From Gracilibacillus alcaliphilus (GTDB lineage Bacteria; Bacillota; Bacilli; Bacillales; Amphibacillaceae): a stretch of DNA of 64,000 nucleotides. The stretch lies in assembly GCF_016909015.1 (NCBI RefSeq), contig NZ_JAFBFA010000002.1, positions 186,001-250,000 on the forward strand. The letters are read 5' to 3'. The notes beneath the pieces were generated by a model. That model worked only from the letters and a program-made list of their open reading frames with translations, was not told the origin of the DNA and searched no databases. Position 1 is the stretch's first letter. Each line of letters begins with the position of its first letter. The translations under genes were made by a program, and so were the position numbers. This document shows positions 51,557 to 60,544 of this stretch, piece after piece.

Positions 51557-51599
51557 GCAGTTACAAAATGTAAATATTGCATTTTGTAACTGCTTTTTT
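51557..51599 (+). terminator. Strong terminator after the zinc-binding lipoprotein gene
   Basis: GCAGTTACAAAATG (51557-51570) pairs perfectly with CATTTTGTAACTGC (51580-51593), followed by six Ts. Confidence 0.95.
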
Positions 51600-51702
51600 G
51601 TATATTGGATGGTGCTTGTTGATGGGAAAGAGTATTCACATAAGGTAGCTTTTTTCCACTTTTTACGTCGGTTTCACCAGATAGAACCATAGCATGAAAA
51701 GG

Positions 51703-51957
51703 GTGGAATAACCTTGGTCTCCGATTAAAAGTCAGCTCCATAAAGAGCTAAGATAACCTCAGCATCTAATCAAAAGACAACTCTCTAGAACCTAAACAAC
51801 TAAGATAACCCTGGCATCTTTGCGAAACACAGCTCCTTAGAGTTTACACAGCAAAGATAATCCCGGCCTCTTTGTAAAAGCCAGCCTCTTAAAGTTTAAA
51901 CAGCTAAGGTAACTCCGACATCTTATCAAAAGCTCACTTTTTGGTATTTGGAGAGAT
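51703..51957. repeat. Diverged tandem repeat with a 52-bp period
   Basis: The motif AAGATAACC(C)NGGCATCTT recurs at 51751, 51803, 51855 and 51907, exactly 52 bp apart each time. A shorter related unit comes before it. Each unit also keeps AA(A)R.CAGCTC and a TTAAAGTTTA-like block. The AAGAT...ATCTT within a unit can form a small hairpin. No reading frame runs through it. This fills most of the 560-bp gap between genes. Confidence 0.75.
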
Positions 51958-52106
51958 CGAAAAATCAGCCAGTCCTATGCTGCTGTTGCCATTTGTAAAC
52001 TGTCTCTATCCCGTCTGCAAAGATTTATTCGCTTATTCATAAGTTAACATTCATACTCCCTGTAATATACTTAAAGTGTTTTCTAAATCAGGATTCCAAT
52101 AATTAA

Positions 52107-52265
52107 TTACTGATACTTTTTAGCAACTAAATATTGAACCATATTTATTATTTTCAATTGCATTAATATTGCATTAATGGTTTGTCTGCTTACATTACAT
52201 AAATCTGCTAACTTCCCTTGAGAGATACTTTTCTTTTCACGATACTCTTTTATTCTGTTTCGCAT
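52107..52265 (-). pseudogene. Frameshifted Xre-family regulator fragment
   Basis: From the ATG at 52265, with GAGGTGG ahead, the product starts RNRIKEYREKKSISQGKLADLCNVSRQTINAI, a YozG-like helix-turn-helix. It should continue IENNKY. Instead an 11-bp direct duplication (52157-52167 and 52168-52178) shifts the frame and gives LMQLKIINMVQ and an early stop. In the other frame IENNKYG is readable but also stops within a few codons. The gene is therefore broken and truncated to its DNA-binding half. Confidence 0.8.
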
Positions 52266-52404
52266 ATAAGTACCACCTCGATTGTTGTAAAACATCTTTT
52301 GCACCTGTATTGTAAAATAAGATAAGAGAGTTAGATGCTTTTTACATCTTTTGGGATTCAGGCCAGCAATTTTTCAGTAATTTGTATTTTCTTAAGCAAT
52401 TATC

Positions 52405-52433
52405 TTGAGTTTGAGATGATTACTTGCTATGAT
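52405..52433 (+). promoter_or_regulatory. wrbA promoter
   Basis: TTGAGT (52405-52410), 17 bp, TATGAT (52428-52433). Confidence 0.65.
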
Positions 52434-52507
52434 ATGAAGCGTTCTATTTGAATCAAACATTCAGTCAAATAGTCAAATACTAGAGATTCAAAGGAGTTAG
52501 AGAGAAC

Positions 52508-53107
52508 ATGGTAAAAGTAGCAGTAATATATTATAGTTCAACGGGTACAAACTATCAGATGGCGAAATGGGCAGAGCAAGCCATCATAGAAACAGGAGCA
52601 GAAGCAAAAGTAGTACGTGTAGAAGAGACGGCACCAGCTGCCGCAATTGCACAAAATCCTGCTTGGCAAAAACATCATGAAGAAACACAAGATGTGCCTG
52701 TTGCACATTCAGAAGATATTATCTGGGCGGACGCAATTATTTTCAGTATGCCTACTAGATTTGGGAATATGCCTTCACAAATTAAGCAATTTATTGATAT
52801 ACAAGGTGGTTTATGGGCACAAGGCAAAACAGCTAATAAAGTTGTTTCCGCTATGTCTTCAGCTTCTAACCCTCATGGCGGTCATGAAGGAACATTATTG
52901 AACTTCTATACGTCTATGATGCATTGGGGAGCGATTATTGTGACACCTGGTTATACCGATGCCTCTGCCTATACATCAGGAGGTAATCCGTATGGTACTA
53001 GTGTGACACAAAGCCAGCAAGATGGATCTATGGTAGAAGACGTAGAAGAAGCTGTAAAACACCAAGCCCGTCGTGTAGTGGAAGTGGCTAATAAAGTACA
53101 TGGATAG
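52508..53107 (+). CDS. wrbA: NAD(P)H:quinone oxidoreductase, WrbA type
   Basis: FMN-binding, tetrameric flavodoxin-like enzyme that reduces quinones by two electrons. The 199 residues show YYSSTGTNYQMAKWA (phosphate loop), DAIIFSMPTRFGNMPSQIKQFID (FMN ring), and SSASNPHGGHEGTLLNFYTSMMHWGAIIV, a WrbA hallmark. The ATG follows AAAGGAG. It stands alone upstream of the thiamine operon. Confidence 0.95.
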   Translation: MVKVAVIYYSSTGTNYQMAKWAEQAIIETGAEAKVVRVEETAPAAAIAQNPAWQKHHEETQDVPVAHSEDIIWADAIIFSMPTRFGNMPSQIKQFIDIQGGLWAQGKTANKVVSAMSSASNPHGGHEGTLLNFYTSMMHWGAIIVTPGYTDASAYTSGGNPYGTSVTQSQQDGSMVEDVEEAVKHQARRVVEVANKVHG

Positions 53108-53176
53108 ACCAGATGCACTTTCACTTGAAAAAAAGGGGCAATTATGTCAAAGTAAGAAGTGACAATTAAACAATGA

Positions 53177-53265
53177 TGTAGGGGGACCAGTGTTGCTGGT
53201 TGAGATAATATCCGGAAGATATAGACCCTTAGAACCTGATCTGGTTGAGACCAGCGTAGGGAACA
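53177..53265 (+). promoter_or_regulatory. TPP riboswitch (THI element)
   Basis: The conserved blocks are present in order: GGGGGACC, TGAGATAATATCC, GACCCTTAGAACCTGATC, TGGTTGAGACCAGCG and TAGGGAAC. Thiamine pyrophosphate should shut off the operon through the terminator just below. Confidence 0.96.
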
Positions 53266-53296
53266 TACCTGACATTTTCTATATGAAGTGTATGTA

Positions 53297-53324
53297 CCCT
53301 AGGCTTAACGGTCTAGGGTTTTTT
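53297..53324 (+). terminator. Expression-platform terminator of the TPP riboswitch
   Basis: CCCTAG (53297-53302) pairs with CTAGGG (53313-53318), followed by six Ts. Confidence 0.88.
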
Positions 53325-53366
53325 CATGGCTTAATCGGTCAATATCAAAAGTTAGGGAGAGATACG

Positions 53367-54353
53367 ATGAAAAAATTTTGGCTCGTGTTAGGTGCGATTA
53401 TTTTGCTAGGAGCGGCCGGATGTAGTTCTGGGGGTGACAGTAACAATGAGGCTGGCCTCGAGAAAGTCACCTTTGTGCTGGATTGGACTCCTAATACAAA
53501 CCATACTGGAATCTATGTAGCTGACGAGGAGGGCTATTTTGAAGAGGAAGGTTTAGACGTAGAGATTGTAATGCCTGGAGAAGCGGGAGCAGATCAGACT
53601 GTAGCTTCTGGACAAGCAGATTTTGGTGTAAGCTATCAAGAATCGATTACAGAAGCCAGAGTTCAGGATATTCCTTTAGTTTCGATAGCAGCCGTTATTC
53701 AGCACAATACGTCTGGTTTAGCTGCTCCGGTAGAGAAAGGAATTCAATCACCGAAAGATTTTGCTGGTAAAACATATGGCGGCTGGGGCGCACCTGTAGA
53801 AGAGGCAGTACTGGATGCACTGATGAAACAAGAAGGTGAATCAGTTAGCGATGTGGAAATAATTAATATTGGCAATACCGACTTCTTTACTGCGGTAGAG
53901 CGTGATGTTGATTTCGCATGGATTTATTACGCTTGGACAGGAATAGAAGCTGAATTACGCGGGGAAGAGATTGATATGATTTATCTGAATGAGTATTCTG
54001 ATAAACTGGATTATTATACACCGGTAATCTCAACCAGTGAGAAAATGATAGAAGAAAACCCGGAAACTGTTGAGAAATTCTTAGCAGCTGTAAGTAGAGG
54101 CTATCAGTTTGCGATTGATAACCCAGCAGATGCGGCAAATATTTTGATCGAAAGTGTGCCAGATTTAGATGCCGAACTGGTAAAGGCCAGTCAAGAGTGG
54201 CTTTCTCCCAGATATCAGGATGAGGCATCTCGTTGGGGTGAGCAGTCTGCAGCAGTTTGGCAAAACTATGCCGATTTTATGTATGAAAATGATTTGTTAG
54301 AACGAGAACTAGAAGCAGATAAGGCATTTACCAATCAATTTTTACCAGAATAA
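53367..54353 (+). CDS. thiY: Thiamine-precursor ABC transporter substrate-binding lipoprotein
   Basis: NMT1/THI5-like lipoprotein, 328 residues, lipobox LGAAGC (Cys20). VTFVLDWTPNTNHTGIYVADEEGYFEEEGLDV is the family signature; VMPGEAGADQTVASGQADFGVSYQE and YGGWGAPVEEAVL follow. In Bacillus halodurans, ThiY binds N-formyl-aminopyrimidine from degraded thiamine. The ATG at 53367 follows GGGAGAG; an open frame extends into the riboswitch but is not translated. It is the first gene behind the TPP riboswitch. Confidence 0.93.
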   Translation: MKKFWLVLGAIILLGAAGCSSGGDSNNEAGLEKVTFVLDWTPNTNHTGIYVADEEGYFEEEGLDVEIVMPGEAGADQTVASGQADFGVSYQESITEARVQDIPLVSIAAVIQHNTSGLAAPVEKGIQSPKDFAGKTYGGWGAPVEEAVLDALMKQEGESVSDVEIINIGNTDFFTAVERDVDFAWIYYAWTGIEAELRGEEIDMIYLNEYSDKLDYYTPVISTSEKMIEENPETVEKFLAAVSRGYQFAIDNPADAANILIESVPDLDAELVKASQEWLSPRYQDEASRWGEQSAAVWQNYADFMYENDLLERELEADKAFTNQFLPE

Positions 54354-54368
54354 AAAGGAGGAGTTAAG

Positions 54369-54662
54369 ATGGCAGAAGCATTAGTAAGTATTCAAATTAT
54401 TCCAAAGACACCGAAAGGAGAGGACTCCATCCCTTTTGTTGATGAGGCGATTGCGATTATTGAGCAATCCGGTGTGACATACCAAGTAGGACCGTTAGAA
54501 ACTACCATGGAAGGGAAACTATCCGATTTGTTTGCCGTTATTGAAAAAATGAACCACCGTATGCATGAGTTAGAATGTCCAAGTGTTATTTCACAAATAA
54601 AAGTGTATTCCCGCGAGGACCAGCAAGCCTCCATGCAGGAGTTAACGAAGAAATATCAATAA
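54369..54662 (+). CDS. Thiamine-binding (MTH1187/YkoF-like) protein
   Basis: A 97-residue ferredoxin-like protein of the thiamine-binding DUF77 family. It starts ALVSIQIIPKTPKGEDSIPFVDEAI and has GVTYQVGPLETTMEG in the middle, both conserved in YqgV/MTH1187 homologues. These bind thiamine or HMP without an enzyme site. It follows thiY by 15 bases, with AAGGAGG before the ATG, and is common in thiXYZ operons. It may act as an intracellular ligand buffer. Confidence 0.88.
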   Translation: MAEALVSIQIIPKTPKGEDSIPFVDEAIAIIEQSGVTYQVGPLETTMEGKLSDLFAVIEKMNHRMHELECPSVISQIKVYSREDQQASMQELTKKYQ

Positions 54663-54670
54663 CAAACATG

Positions 54671-54712
54671 GATAAAGTGAGACTTCCCTACAAAGGGAGG
54701 TCTCGCTTTATC
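54671..54712 (+). promoter_or_regulatory. Intercistronic hairpin before thiX
   Basis: GATAAAG.GAGAC.TCCCT pairs with AGGGA.GTCTC.CTTTATC around a few bases, without a strong T-run after it. It likely lowers expression of the membrane genes relative to thiY. Confidence 0.7.
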
Positions 54713-54747
54713 ATCGTGTATAACATATGAGTATGGGAGTATGGCTT

Positions 54748-55506
54748 ATGTTGAAGAAATCTTTTTTACCGTTAAGTGCTATCATTGGTTTATTGACAGC
54801 GTGGGAGACCACCAGCCGATTATTTGATATACCATCATGGATTCTTCCGGCACCGGTAGCCATTTTTCAGGAAGCGATTCAAAGTTGGGATAACTATCGA
54901 CACCATTTACTATCTACGATATCACTTACTATCAGTGGATTGGTGATTGGCATTACTATCGGTATTGCTATCGCTATTATGCTGCATCTAATGCCGAGAG
55001 TACGTGAGGCCGTTTATCCTTTGTTGATTATGTCACAAAATATACCAATTATTGTATTAGCACCGCTGTTAGTTATTTGGTTCGGTTTTGGCATTCTGCC
55101 AAAGCTGTTAATTATTATCTTAGTGTGCTTCTTTCCAATTACTGTAGCCATGGTGGATGGGCTGCGTCAAACCAGTCCGGAATTGGTGCACTATATGAAA
55201 ATGGCTGGGGCAAGCAAGAAACAGATATTCACCAAGCTGGAATTACCTCATGCTATTCCTCAAATGTTTTCGGGATTGAAGATTTCTGCAACCTATAGTG
55301 TGATGGGCGCAGTGATTTCAGAATGGTTAGGCGCACAGAACGGGATTGGTGTCTATATGACATTAGCCTCTTCCTCTTTCCGCACCGATCGAGTGTTTGT
55401 AGCGATATTCTTTATTATGTTATTATGTATGCTGTTGTTTGCGGTTATTTTATTGTTAGAGAAGTATTTGTTGAAATGGCGCCCTAGTCAGGAGGAATCT
55501 TCATGA
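54748..55506 (+). CDS. thiX: Thiamine-precursor ABC transporter permease
   Basis: Permease of the SsuC/TauC type, 252 residues, about six membrane segments. LPAPVAIFQEAIQSW near the start and YMKMAGASKKQIFTKLELPHAIPQMFSGLKIS, the EAA-like loop, are characteristic. The ATG at 54748 was chosen over 54727 because GGGAG lies eight bases upstream. The stop overlaps thiZ as ATGA. Confidence 0.93.
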   Translation: MLKKSFLPLSAIIGLLTAWETTSRLFDIPSWILPAPVAIFQEAIQSWDNYRHHLLSTISLTISGLVIGITIGIAIAIMLHLMPRVREAVYPLLIMSQNIPIIVLAPLLVIWFGFGILPKLLIIILVCFFPITVAMVDGLRQTSPELVHYMKMAGASKKQIFTKLELPHAIPQMFSGLKISATYSVMGAVISEWLGAQNGIGVYMTLASSSFRTDRVFVAIFFIMLLCMLLFAVILLLEKYLLKWRPSQEESS

Positions 55507-56246
55507 GTAAATTAGTCTTGGAACAGATCGAAAAAGGCTTTGATGAACAATTGATTTTAGCTGATTTGTCATTTGGAGTAAACGATGGTGAATTTGTTTC
55601 TTTGCTGGGTCCGTCGGGAAGCGGCAAAAGCACCATCTTTCATTTAATCGGCGGACTCTATCAGCCGGATCAAGGTACGATTTACTTAAATGGCCAGGAC
55701 ATTGTCGGTAAAAAGGGTTCGATTAGTTATATGCCCCAAACACCTGCCTTGCTGCCCTGGCGCACGATTTTAGACAATGTCATGTTAGGAGCAGAATTAG
55801 CACATCAGCCAGATAGAAATCAAGCCATTCATATGTTGCGAAGGGCAGGACTGGCAGAGTATAGCAATCGGTATCCCCATGAATTATCAGGAGGCATGAA
55901 ACAGCGGGCAGCCTTTGTACGAAGTTTATTAAGTCCACAGCCATTTATTTGTCTGGATGAGCCATTTTCTGCGCTGGATGAATTCACACGATTAGAGATG
56001 CAGAAATGGTTGTTATCAATTTGGGAAGAAGAGCGGCCGTCCGTACTATTTGTGACCCACAATATTGAAGAGGCGATTTTTCTCTCCGACCGAATTATCG
56101 TATTAGGTTCCAAGCCAGCGCAAGTAATCAAGGAATTCGACATAACATTCAACCGGCCGCGTACAGAAGATCTTACTTTAACGAATGAATTTTTAGCAAT
56201 AAAAAAAGAAATTTTTCAGACATTGCGAGGTGTACTTGATGATTGA
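55503..56246 (+). CDS. thiZ: Thiamine-precursor ABC transporter ATPase
   Basis: ABC ATPase of the SsuB/TauB class, 247 residues. GPSGSGKST is Walker A, MPQTPALLPW carries the Q-loop, LSGGMKQRAA is the signature, FICLDEPFSALD is Walker B, and VTHNIEEA has the switch His. It is coupled to thiX, and the downstream hydrolase gene starts inside its last codons. Confidence 0.95.
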   Translation: MSKLVLEQIEKGFDEQLILADLSFGVNDGEFVSLLGPSGSGKSTIFHLIGGLYQPDQGTIYLNGQDIVGKKGSISYMPQTPALLPWRTILDNVMLGAELAHQPDRNQAIHMLRRAGLAEYSNRYPHELSGGMKQRAAFVRSLLSPQPFICLDEPFSALDEFTRLEMQKWLLSIWEEERPSVLFVTHNIEEAIFLSDRIIVLGSKPAQVIKEFDITFNRPRTEDLTLTNEFLAIKKEIFQTLRGVLDD

Positions 56247-57024
56247 CGCCCATATTCATCTGGATTGGTATCAGCCAGCTGAACGAGAACAATTAATCAA
56301 CCGGCTGGAAGTGAACGGGATGATTGCTGTTTCCAATCATCTGAAAAGTTGTAAAGAGGTATGGCAGCTGGCACAACAATATCCATTTGTTTATCCTGCT
56401 TTTGGCTGGCACCCAGAACAGCCGCTGCCCTCTGATCAAGAAATAGACCAAATTTTACAGCTGATAGAGGAAAAACATCAAGAGATTATCGCGATCGGCG
56501 AGGTAGGGTTGCCTTATTATACCCAACGAGAAGATCCGTCATTAGATCCGACAGCTTATCGGATCATTTTGGAGCGATTTGTACAATCGGCGAAACAATA
56601 TGACTTGCCGATCGTGCTACATGCCGTTTACCAAGATGCAGTGATTGCCTGTGATTTACTAGAAGACTATCAAATTCAACGTGCTCATTTTCATTGGTTC
56701 AAAGGCGATCAGCAAACAATCAACCGGCTGATCGATAATCAATATATGATTTCGATTACACCAGACTGTTGGTATGAAAAAGAAATCCAGGCACTAATCA
56801 AGCGATATCCATTAGAACTGATTATGGCAGAGACAGACGGACCATGGCCGTTTGAGGGGCCTTTTCAAGATCAGATGACACATCCCAATATGATCATAGA
56901 AGTGATCAAGAAGATAGCAGCATTAAAGCAGCTGCCGGCAGAAGAGGTACAGCGGCAGGTCACCAACAATACAATCGAATTTTATCGTATACATGAAAAA
57001 AATAAGCAGAAATGGAGCGAATGA
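56239..57024 (+). CDS. TatD-family metal-dependent hydrolase at the end of the thiamine operon
   Basis: A TIM-barrel amidohydrolase of 261 residues. IDAHIHLDW gives the metal His pair, FGWHPEQ and AIGEVGLPYY the bridging Glu, VLHA and AHFHWFKG two further His, and AETDGPWPF the catalytic Asp. TatD proteins are usually DNases or peptidases. Here the ATG lies eight bases inside the thiZ end with GAGGTG in front, so it is translated from the thiamine operon. A role in trimming imported thiamine fragments is possible, but only context supports it. Confidence 0.85.
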   Translation: MIDAHIHLDWYQPAEREQLINRLEVNGMIAVSNHLKSCKEVWQLAQQYPFVYPAFGWHPEQPLPSDQEIDQILQLIEEKHQEIIAIGEVGLPYYTQREDPSLDPTAYRIILERFVQSAKQYDLPIVLHAVYQDAVIACDLLEDYQIQRAHFHWFKGDQQTINRLIDNQYMISITPDCWYEKEIQALIKRYPLELIMAETDGPWPFEGPFQDQMTHPNMIIEVIKKIAALKQLPAEEVQRQVTNNTIEFYRIHEKNKQKWSE

Positions 57025-57221
57025 AAATTCCTCCATTTTTTGTGTGACGAGAACAAACTTATATTTGACGATAACAGACTGAAGAAAAAACTTCTTTTAT
57101 CCTAATGGACAGAGGGACCGGAAAAACACCTGCCCAATCCATAAGAATGAATTTTATGAACCGGGCATCCCCTCGTCTGCATCTCAGAGCTTTCATTTAC
57201 ATCTATGTTGGAGAATAAGCC
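57025..57221. other. Convergent spacer with weak terminator-like structure
   Basis: GAGGG (about 57110) and CCCCTC (about 57170), with inner GCCC/GGGC arms, can pair across about 60 bases. No clean T-run was seen for either converging gene. Confidence 0.35.
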
Positions 57222-58847
57222 CTATTTTCCATCGGCTGTTCTATTCCACTTACGATAATCTAATGGAGTATAACCAGTCTCTTTCTTGAACAATTTAGTG
57301 AAGTAGGAGTAGTTATCATATCCCACCCTGTCAGATATCGTATGAATAGGAAGGTTGGTATTTTTTAGCAGGTCTTTTGCGACGTCCACTCTTTTGTTAA
57401 TTAGATATTGCACAAGAGGGAGGCCGGTCTCTTTTTTAAATATTTTTGCAATATAATCAGGACTTAGAAAGACGATTTTTGCCATGGTTGCTCTTGTGAT
57501 ATTTTCTGCGTAATGCAGGTCAATAAATTCACATATGGTTTGCACAACAGATTTTTGACTGTTGGAAAACTCAATATAATCCAGTGCCACACGTAATAAA
57601 TACGAAAGGTAGATCAGTAAATCGTCTATGGAACGGGATGATTGTGTGAATAAAAAATCATGAATTTCCTTTTGAAATAATTTATTAGCAAGTATCTCTT
57701 TCTTTTTCAAATGTGTATAGATGAGTTGTTCAATATCTAGTCTAAAACTAGCAGCAATATAATCACTTACGCCATCATCGTATGCCGTCACTGTTAAGTG
57801 ATGATAGCATTTATTAACAAAACTTAAGCGATTATTGGTTTCAAGGTAATTTTCTAATGCTGATAAATTAGGTTCCTTGTATTTGGGGGAAGCATTTTTA
57901 ATAGATCGAACAGCAATGGTCTTATTTCTAAATTCGATCATTTCTTTTTTTGTCTGCTGAAGCTTGTGAACAGCGTCTGGCATATCAATAATAGAGGCGA
58001 TTTCTCCCAGGTGACACTGAGCGTCACATCCTAGTTGCTGGTTGATATGGTTGATCACTTGATCGCATATGTTGACGCACTCGACGGGAGTGATAGAACG
58101 TTGAAGATCTAATTGTTTCAAGATAACTAAATATTCGTCTTTTGTTATCTCCAGCAAAAAGTCTAGACTCCCTATATGTGAAAAGGACTCTGCAATCATA
58201 GATTTTATAATACTATGTACATCAGTCTCTTGATCTATGATCGTTTGAATCTCTTTATTGTCCACCAACCTATAGGGAAATAAAGCAATGAAAATCGGAA
58301 GAAGCTGATCCTCGATGGAATAGTCTAACTGTCTAGAATGCAATTGTTCCTTAAGTTCAGTATGAGTAAATGGATTGCTACTGTAAAGAAAGTTATGCCA
58401 AAAATGTGTAATGATTTCTTGTTTGTTTTGTTGTAAATAATGACCTGCTTTTAAGGCATTCTCTGTCATTTGTGATTGCTGTGCTTTCTGTACAGCTTTC
58501 TTAATAATTAATTCCAGCTTATCGAATTCAATGGGCTTTAAGTAATATTCAAAACTTTGTAATTCAATAGCTTTCTGAGCATAGTTGAAATCAGCAAAAT
58601 TGGTTAAGAAGATGGCTTGTACATTATATCCTCTGTCTCTAATCCATGCTAATAATTCGAGGCCGCTGCCTCGGGGCATTTCGATATCAGAAACAAGAAT
58701 ATCAATCGTATATTCTTCCAAGATTTCTTTTGCTTGATGAATATTATAGGCTGGATAAACATTTCTAATTCCTAATCTATCCCATTTCATTTTTTGCTGT
58801 AATGCAGAAATGACAAATCGATCATCATCAACGATTAACACGTTCAT
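57222..58847 (-). CDS. yesN: YesN-type response regulator (REC plus AraC output)
   Basis: 541 residues. The receiver domain (1-120) has VDDDR, DILVSDIEMPRGSG with the phospho-Asp (residue 55), and FEYYLKPIEF with the Lys. A long middle region follows. The C-terminal AraC domain has two helix-turn-helix units, ITRATMAKIVFLSPDYIAKIFKKETG and IHTISDRVGYDNYSYFTKLFKKETGYTP. It is co-transcribed with and overlaps the kinase gene by four bases, and most likely activates the divergent oligosaccharide ABC genes. Confidence 0.95.
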   Translation of the reverse strand: MNVLIVDDDRFVISALQQKMKWDRLGIRNVYPAYNIHQAKEILEEYTIDILVSDIEMPRGSGLELLAWIRDRGYNVQAIFLTNFADFNYAQKAIELQSFEYYLKPIEFDKLELIIKKAVQKAQQSQMTENALKAGHYLQQNKQEIITHFWHNFLYSSNPFTHTELKEQLHSRQLDYSIEDQLLPIFIALFPYRLVDNKEIQTIIDQETDVHSIIKSMIAESFSHIGSLDFLLEITKDEYLVILKQLDLQRSITPVECVNICDQVINHINQQLGCDAQCHLGEIASIIDMPDAVHKLQQTKKEMIEFRNKTIAVRSIKNASPKYKEPNLSALENYLETNNRLSFVNKCYHHLTVTAYDDGVSDYIAASFRLDIEQLIYTHLKKKEILANKLFQKEIHDFLFTQSSRSIDDLLIYLSYLLRVALDYIEFSNSQKSVVQTICEFIDLHYAENITRATMAKIVFLSPDYIAKIFKKETGLPLVQYLINKRVDVAKDLLKNTNLPIHTISDRVGYDNYSYFTKLFKKETGYTPLDYRKWNRTADGK

Positions 58848-60544
58848 AGCATATTCTCCTTCTGAGGTAAAATGATTTGAATGACTGTACCACCATATAG
58901 ATTATTAGAAAAATCAATGGAGAAGTCTTTCCCGTATAGTAACTGAAGCCTTTGAATCACATTATGAATTCCAATCTGCTTACCATCCCCTGTTGTTAAT
59001 GGAATATTCTGTTTGAGCTTGGTCAAGATAGCTTCAGGAAAACCAGGGCCATTATCTTTTAATTTGATTTGAATAGCTTGTTTGTTATCGACATAGTGTA
59101 TTTCTATCTTGATTTTTATCTGCTCCTCTGGAGAAACAGAGTATTTAACCGTATTCTCAATAAATGTTTGCAAGACTAATGGTGGTATTTTCGACTGTTC
59201 AATACCAGCGTCCATCTCGATATGGTAGTGTAAGGCATCATGATGAACCAACTTCTGGATAGATAAGTAATCCTGAACATGTTTGAGTTCATCTTCTAAG
59301 TTCACTAGATCATGTTTCGTCTGCAATAAGTAACGAAAGTATCTCGATGTAGATAATGTCATCTCCTTAATTTCATGATACATTTCCATTTGGGCCATGC
59401 TATAAATAGTTGTTAAGCAATTCAAGTAAAAGTGTGGTTTAATTTGTAATTGCATATAATCCAATTGAGTTTGTTTTTTCTCTATCTCTTGTTCATAGAT
59501 ATTTATTTTTAATGTTTTTACTTTGCTGATCAAATCTTTGAATTGTTTATTGCTTTTCTCCAATTCTATGATATTGCTGCTTTCAAAGTCCATCGACTCA
59601 TTATTTTGGTTGATGATGCTTAGATTTTTAGAGAATACTTCAATAGGCGTAATAAGTTTATTTCTGACATAACGCAGAATGGTGAATAACATAATACTTA
59701 TAATAATGATGGCAGCAATAAGTGCTAATTGTGTGATCACTCCTTTTTTGAAAGCACTAAAGTGATCAACTGTAAGGTGCAACGTAAAAGGTAGTGAGGT
59801 GTCCACGTCACGAAACACTAGTGAACTGGTTAAGAAGCTATAGGAGTGCTTCTGAGGAATGCCCAGCTCTTGATTGCTATTCGGTAAAAAGCCAAGTTTG
59901 CTATATTCAATCCACATATTACCATCGCTGCCTAGTTCAATATCTTGTAATGGCAGTAACAGGTCATCAACCGAAATAATCGAAATAAATACTCGGTTCT
60001 CATACTCCAATAAATGATATAAGAAATACTTCCCATTTATAATTAAAGGATACCAAGACTTAATATTTTCATAACGATACAGTCCATTGATATTTCTCAT
60101 AAAGTAGTCTTTCATTTCCAGATAATCGGTATAATTTATTTGAAGGGTTGAGCTATTAAAAAAAATATTTTCTTCCTTTAACAATAAAAAAAATTGATAT
60201 TCCTTTCCTGAGGTGTATTGGAAATCATTCACCCTCGATCGGAATTGTTTGATGCCTTTAGAAAGGTCTGCAATGCCATCAGCTTGCTCTATATCGGTGA
60301 TCAGGGGCTCATTTTTAACCGTCCATACCATAAAATGGTCCATTGCATTGAGTTTCTGTAATGTGTCATCTAAATAGAGATTGATGGTATTGGTAATATA
60401 GTCGATATTTTGCTGTCTTGTTGTATAAATGGTGAAAAAACTTACAAATACATTAATGATTAATATGAGACACAAGACGATTAATAGTATTTTTGAATAA
60501 TAATTAACTGAATGTGAAGTATTTCTTTTCCTGTTCCAGCACAA
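58844..60544 (-). CDS. yesM: YesM-type sensor histidine kinase
   Basis: 566 residues: a membrane segment (18-40), an extracellular sensor domain (41-260), a second membrane segment, a HAMP-like linker, and the His_kinase domain with MQLQIKPHFYLNCLTTIYSMAQ, where the His in KPHFYLN is phosphorylated. The ATPase has FIENTVKYSV (N box), LKDNGPGFPEAIL and GIHNVIQRLQLLYG. It starts at TTG nine bases after AGGAG. It should sense an oligosaccharide or its binding protein. Confidence 0.93.
   Translation of the reverse strand: MCWNRKRNTSHSVNYYSKILLIVLCLILIINVFVSFFTIYTTRQQNIDYITNTINLYLDDTLQKLNAMDHFMVWTVKNEPLITDIEQADGIADLSKGIKQFRSRVNDFQYTSGKEYQFFLLLKEENIFFNSSTLQINYTDYLEMKDYFMRNINGLYRYENIKSWYPLIINGKYFLYHLLEYENRVFISIISVDDLLLPLQDIELGSDGNMWIEYSKLGFLPNSNQELGIPQKHSYSFLTSSLVFRDVDTSLPFTLHLTVDHFSAFKKGVITQLALIAAIIIISIMLFTILRYVRNKLITPIEVFSKNLSIINQNNESMDFESSNIIELEKSNKQFKDLISKVKTLKINIYEQEIEKKQTQLDYMQLQIKPHFYLNCLTTIYSMAQMEMYHEIKEMTLSTSRYFRYLLQTKHDLVNLEDELKHVQDYLSIQKLVHHDALHYHIEMDAGIEQSKIPPLVLQTFIENTVKYSVSPEEQIKIKIEIHYVDNKQAIQIKLKDNGPGFPEAILTKLKQNIPLTTGDGKQIGIHNVIQRLQLLYGKDFSIDFSNNLYGGTVIQIILPQKENML

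Noticed and set aside
51703..51957. CRISPR array with 52-bp period
   Set aside because: The units are related along their whole length rather than constant repeats with unique spacers, and no cas genes are present.
53190..53366. N-terminal extension of thiY by 59 codons
   Set aside because: It would translate the TPP riboswitch and terminator; a signal peptide begins at the later ATG with a ribosome site.
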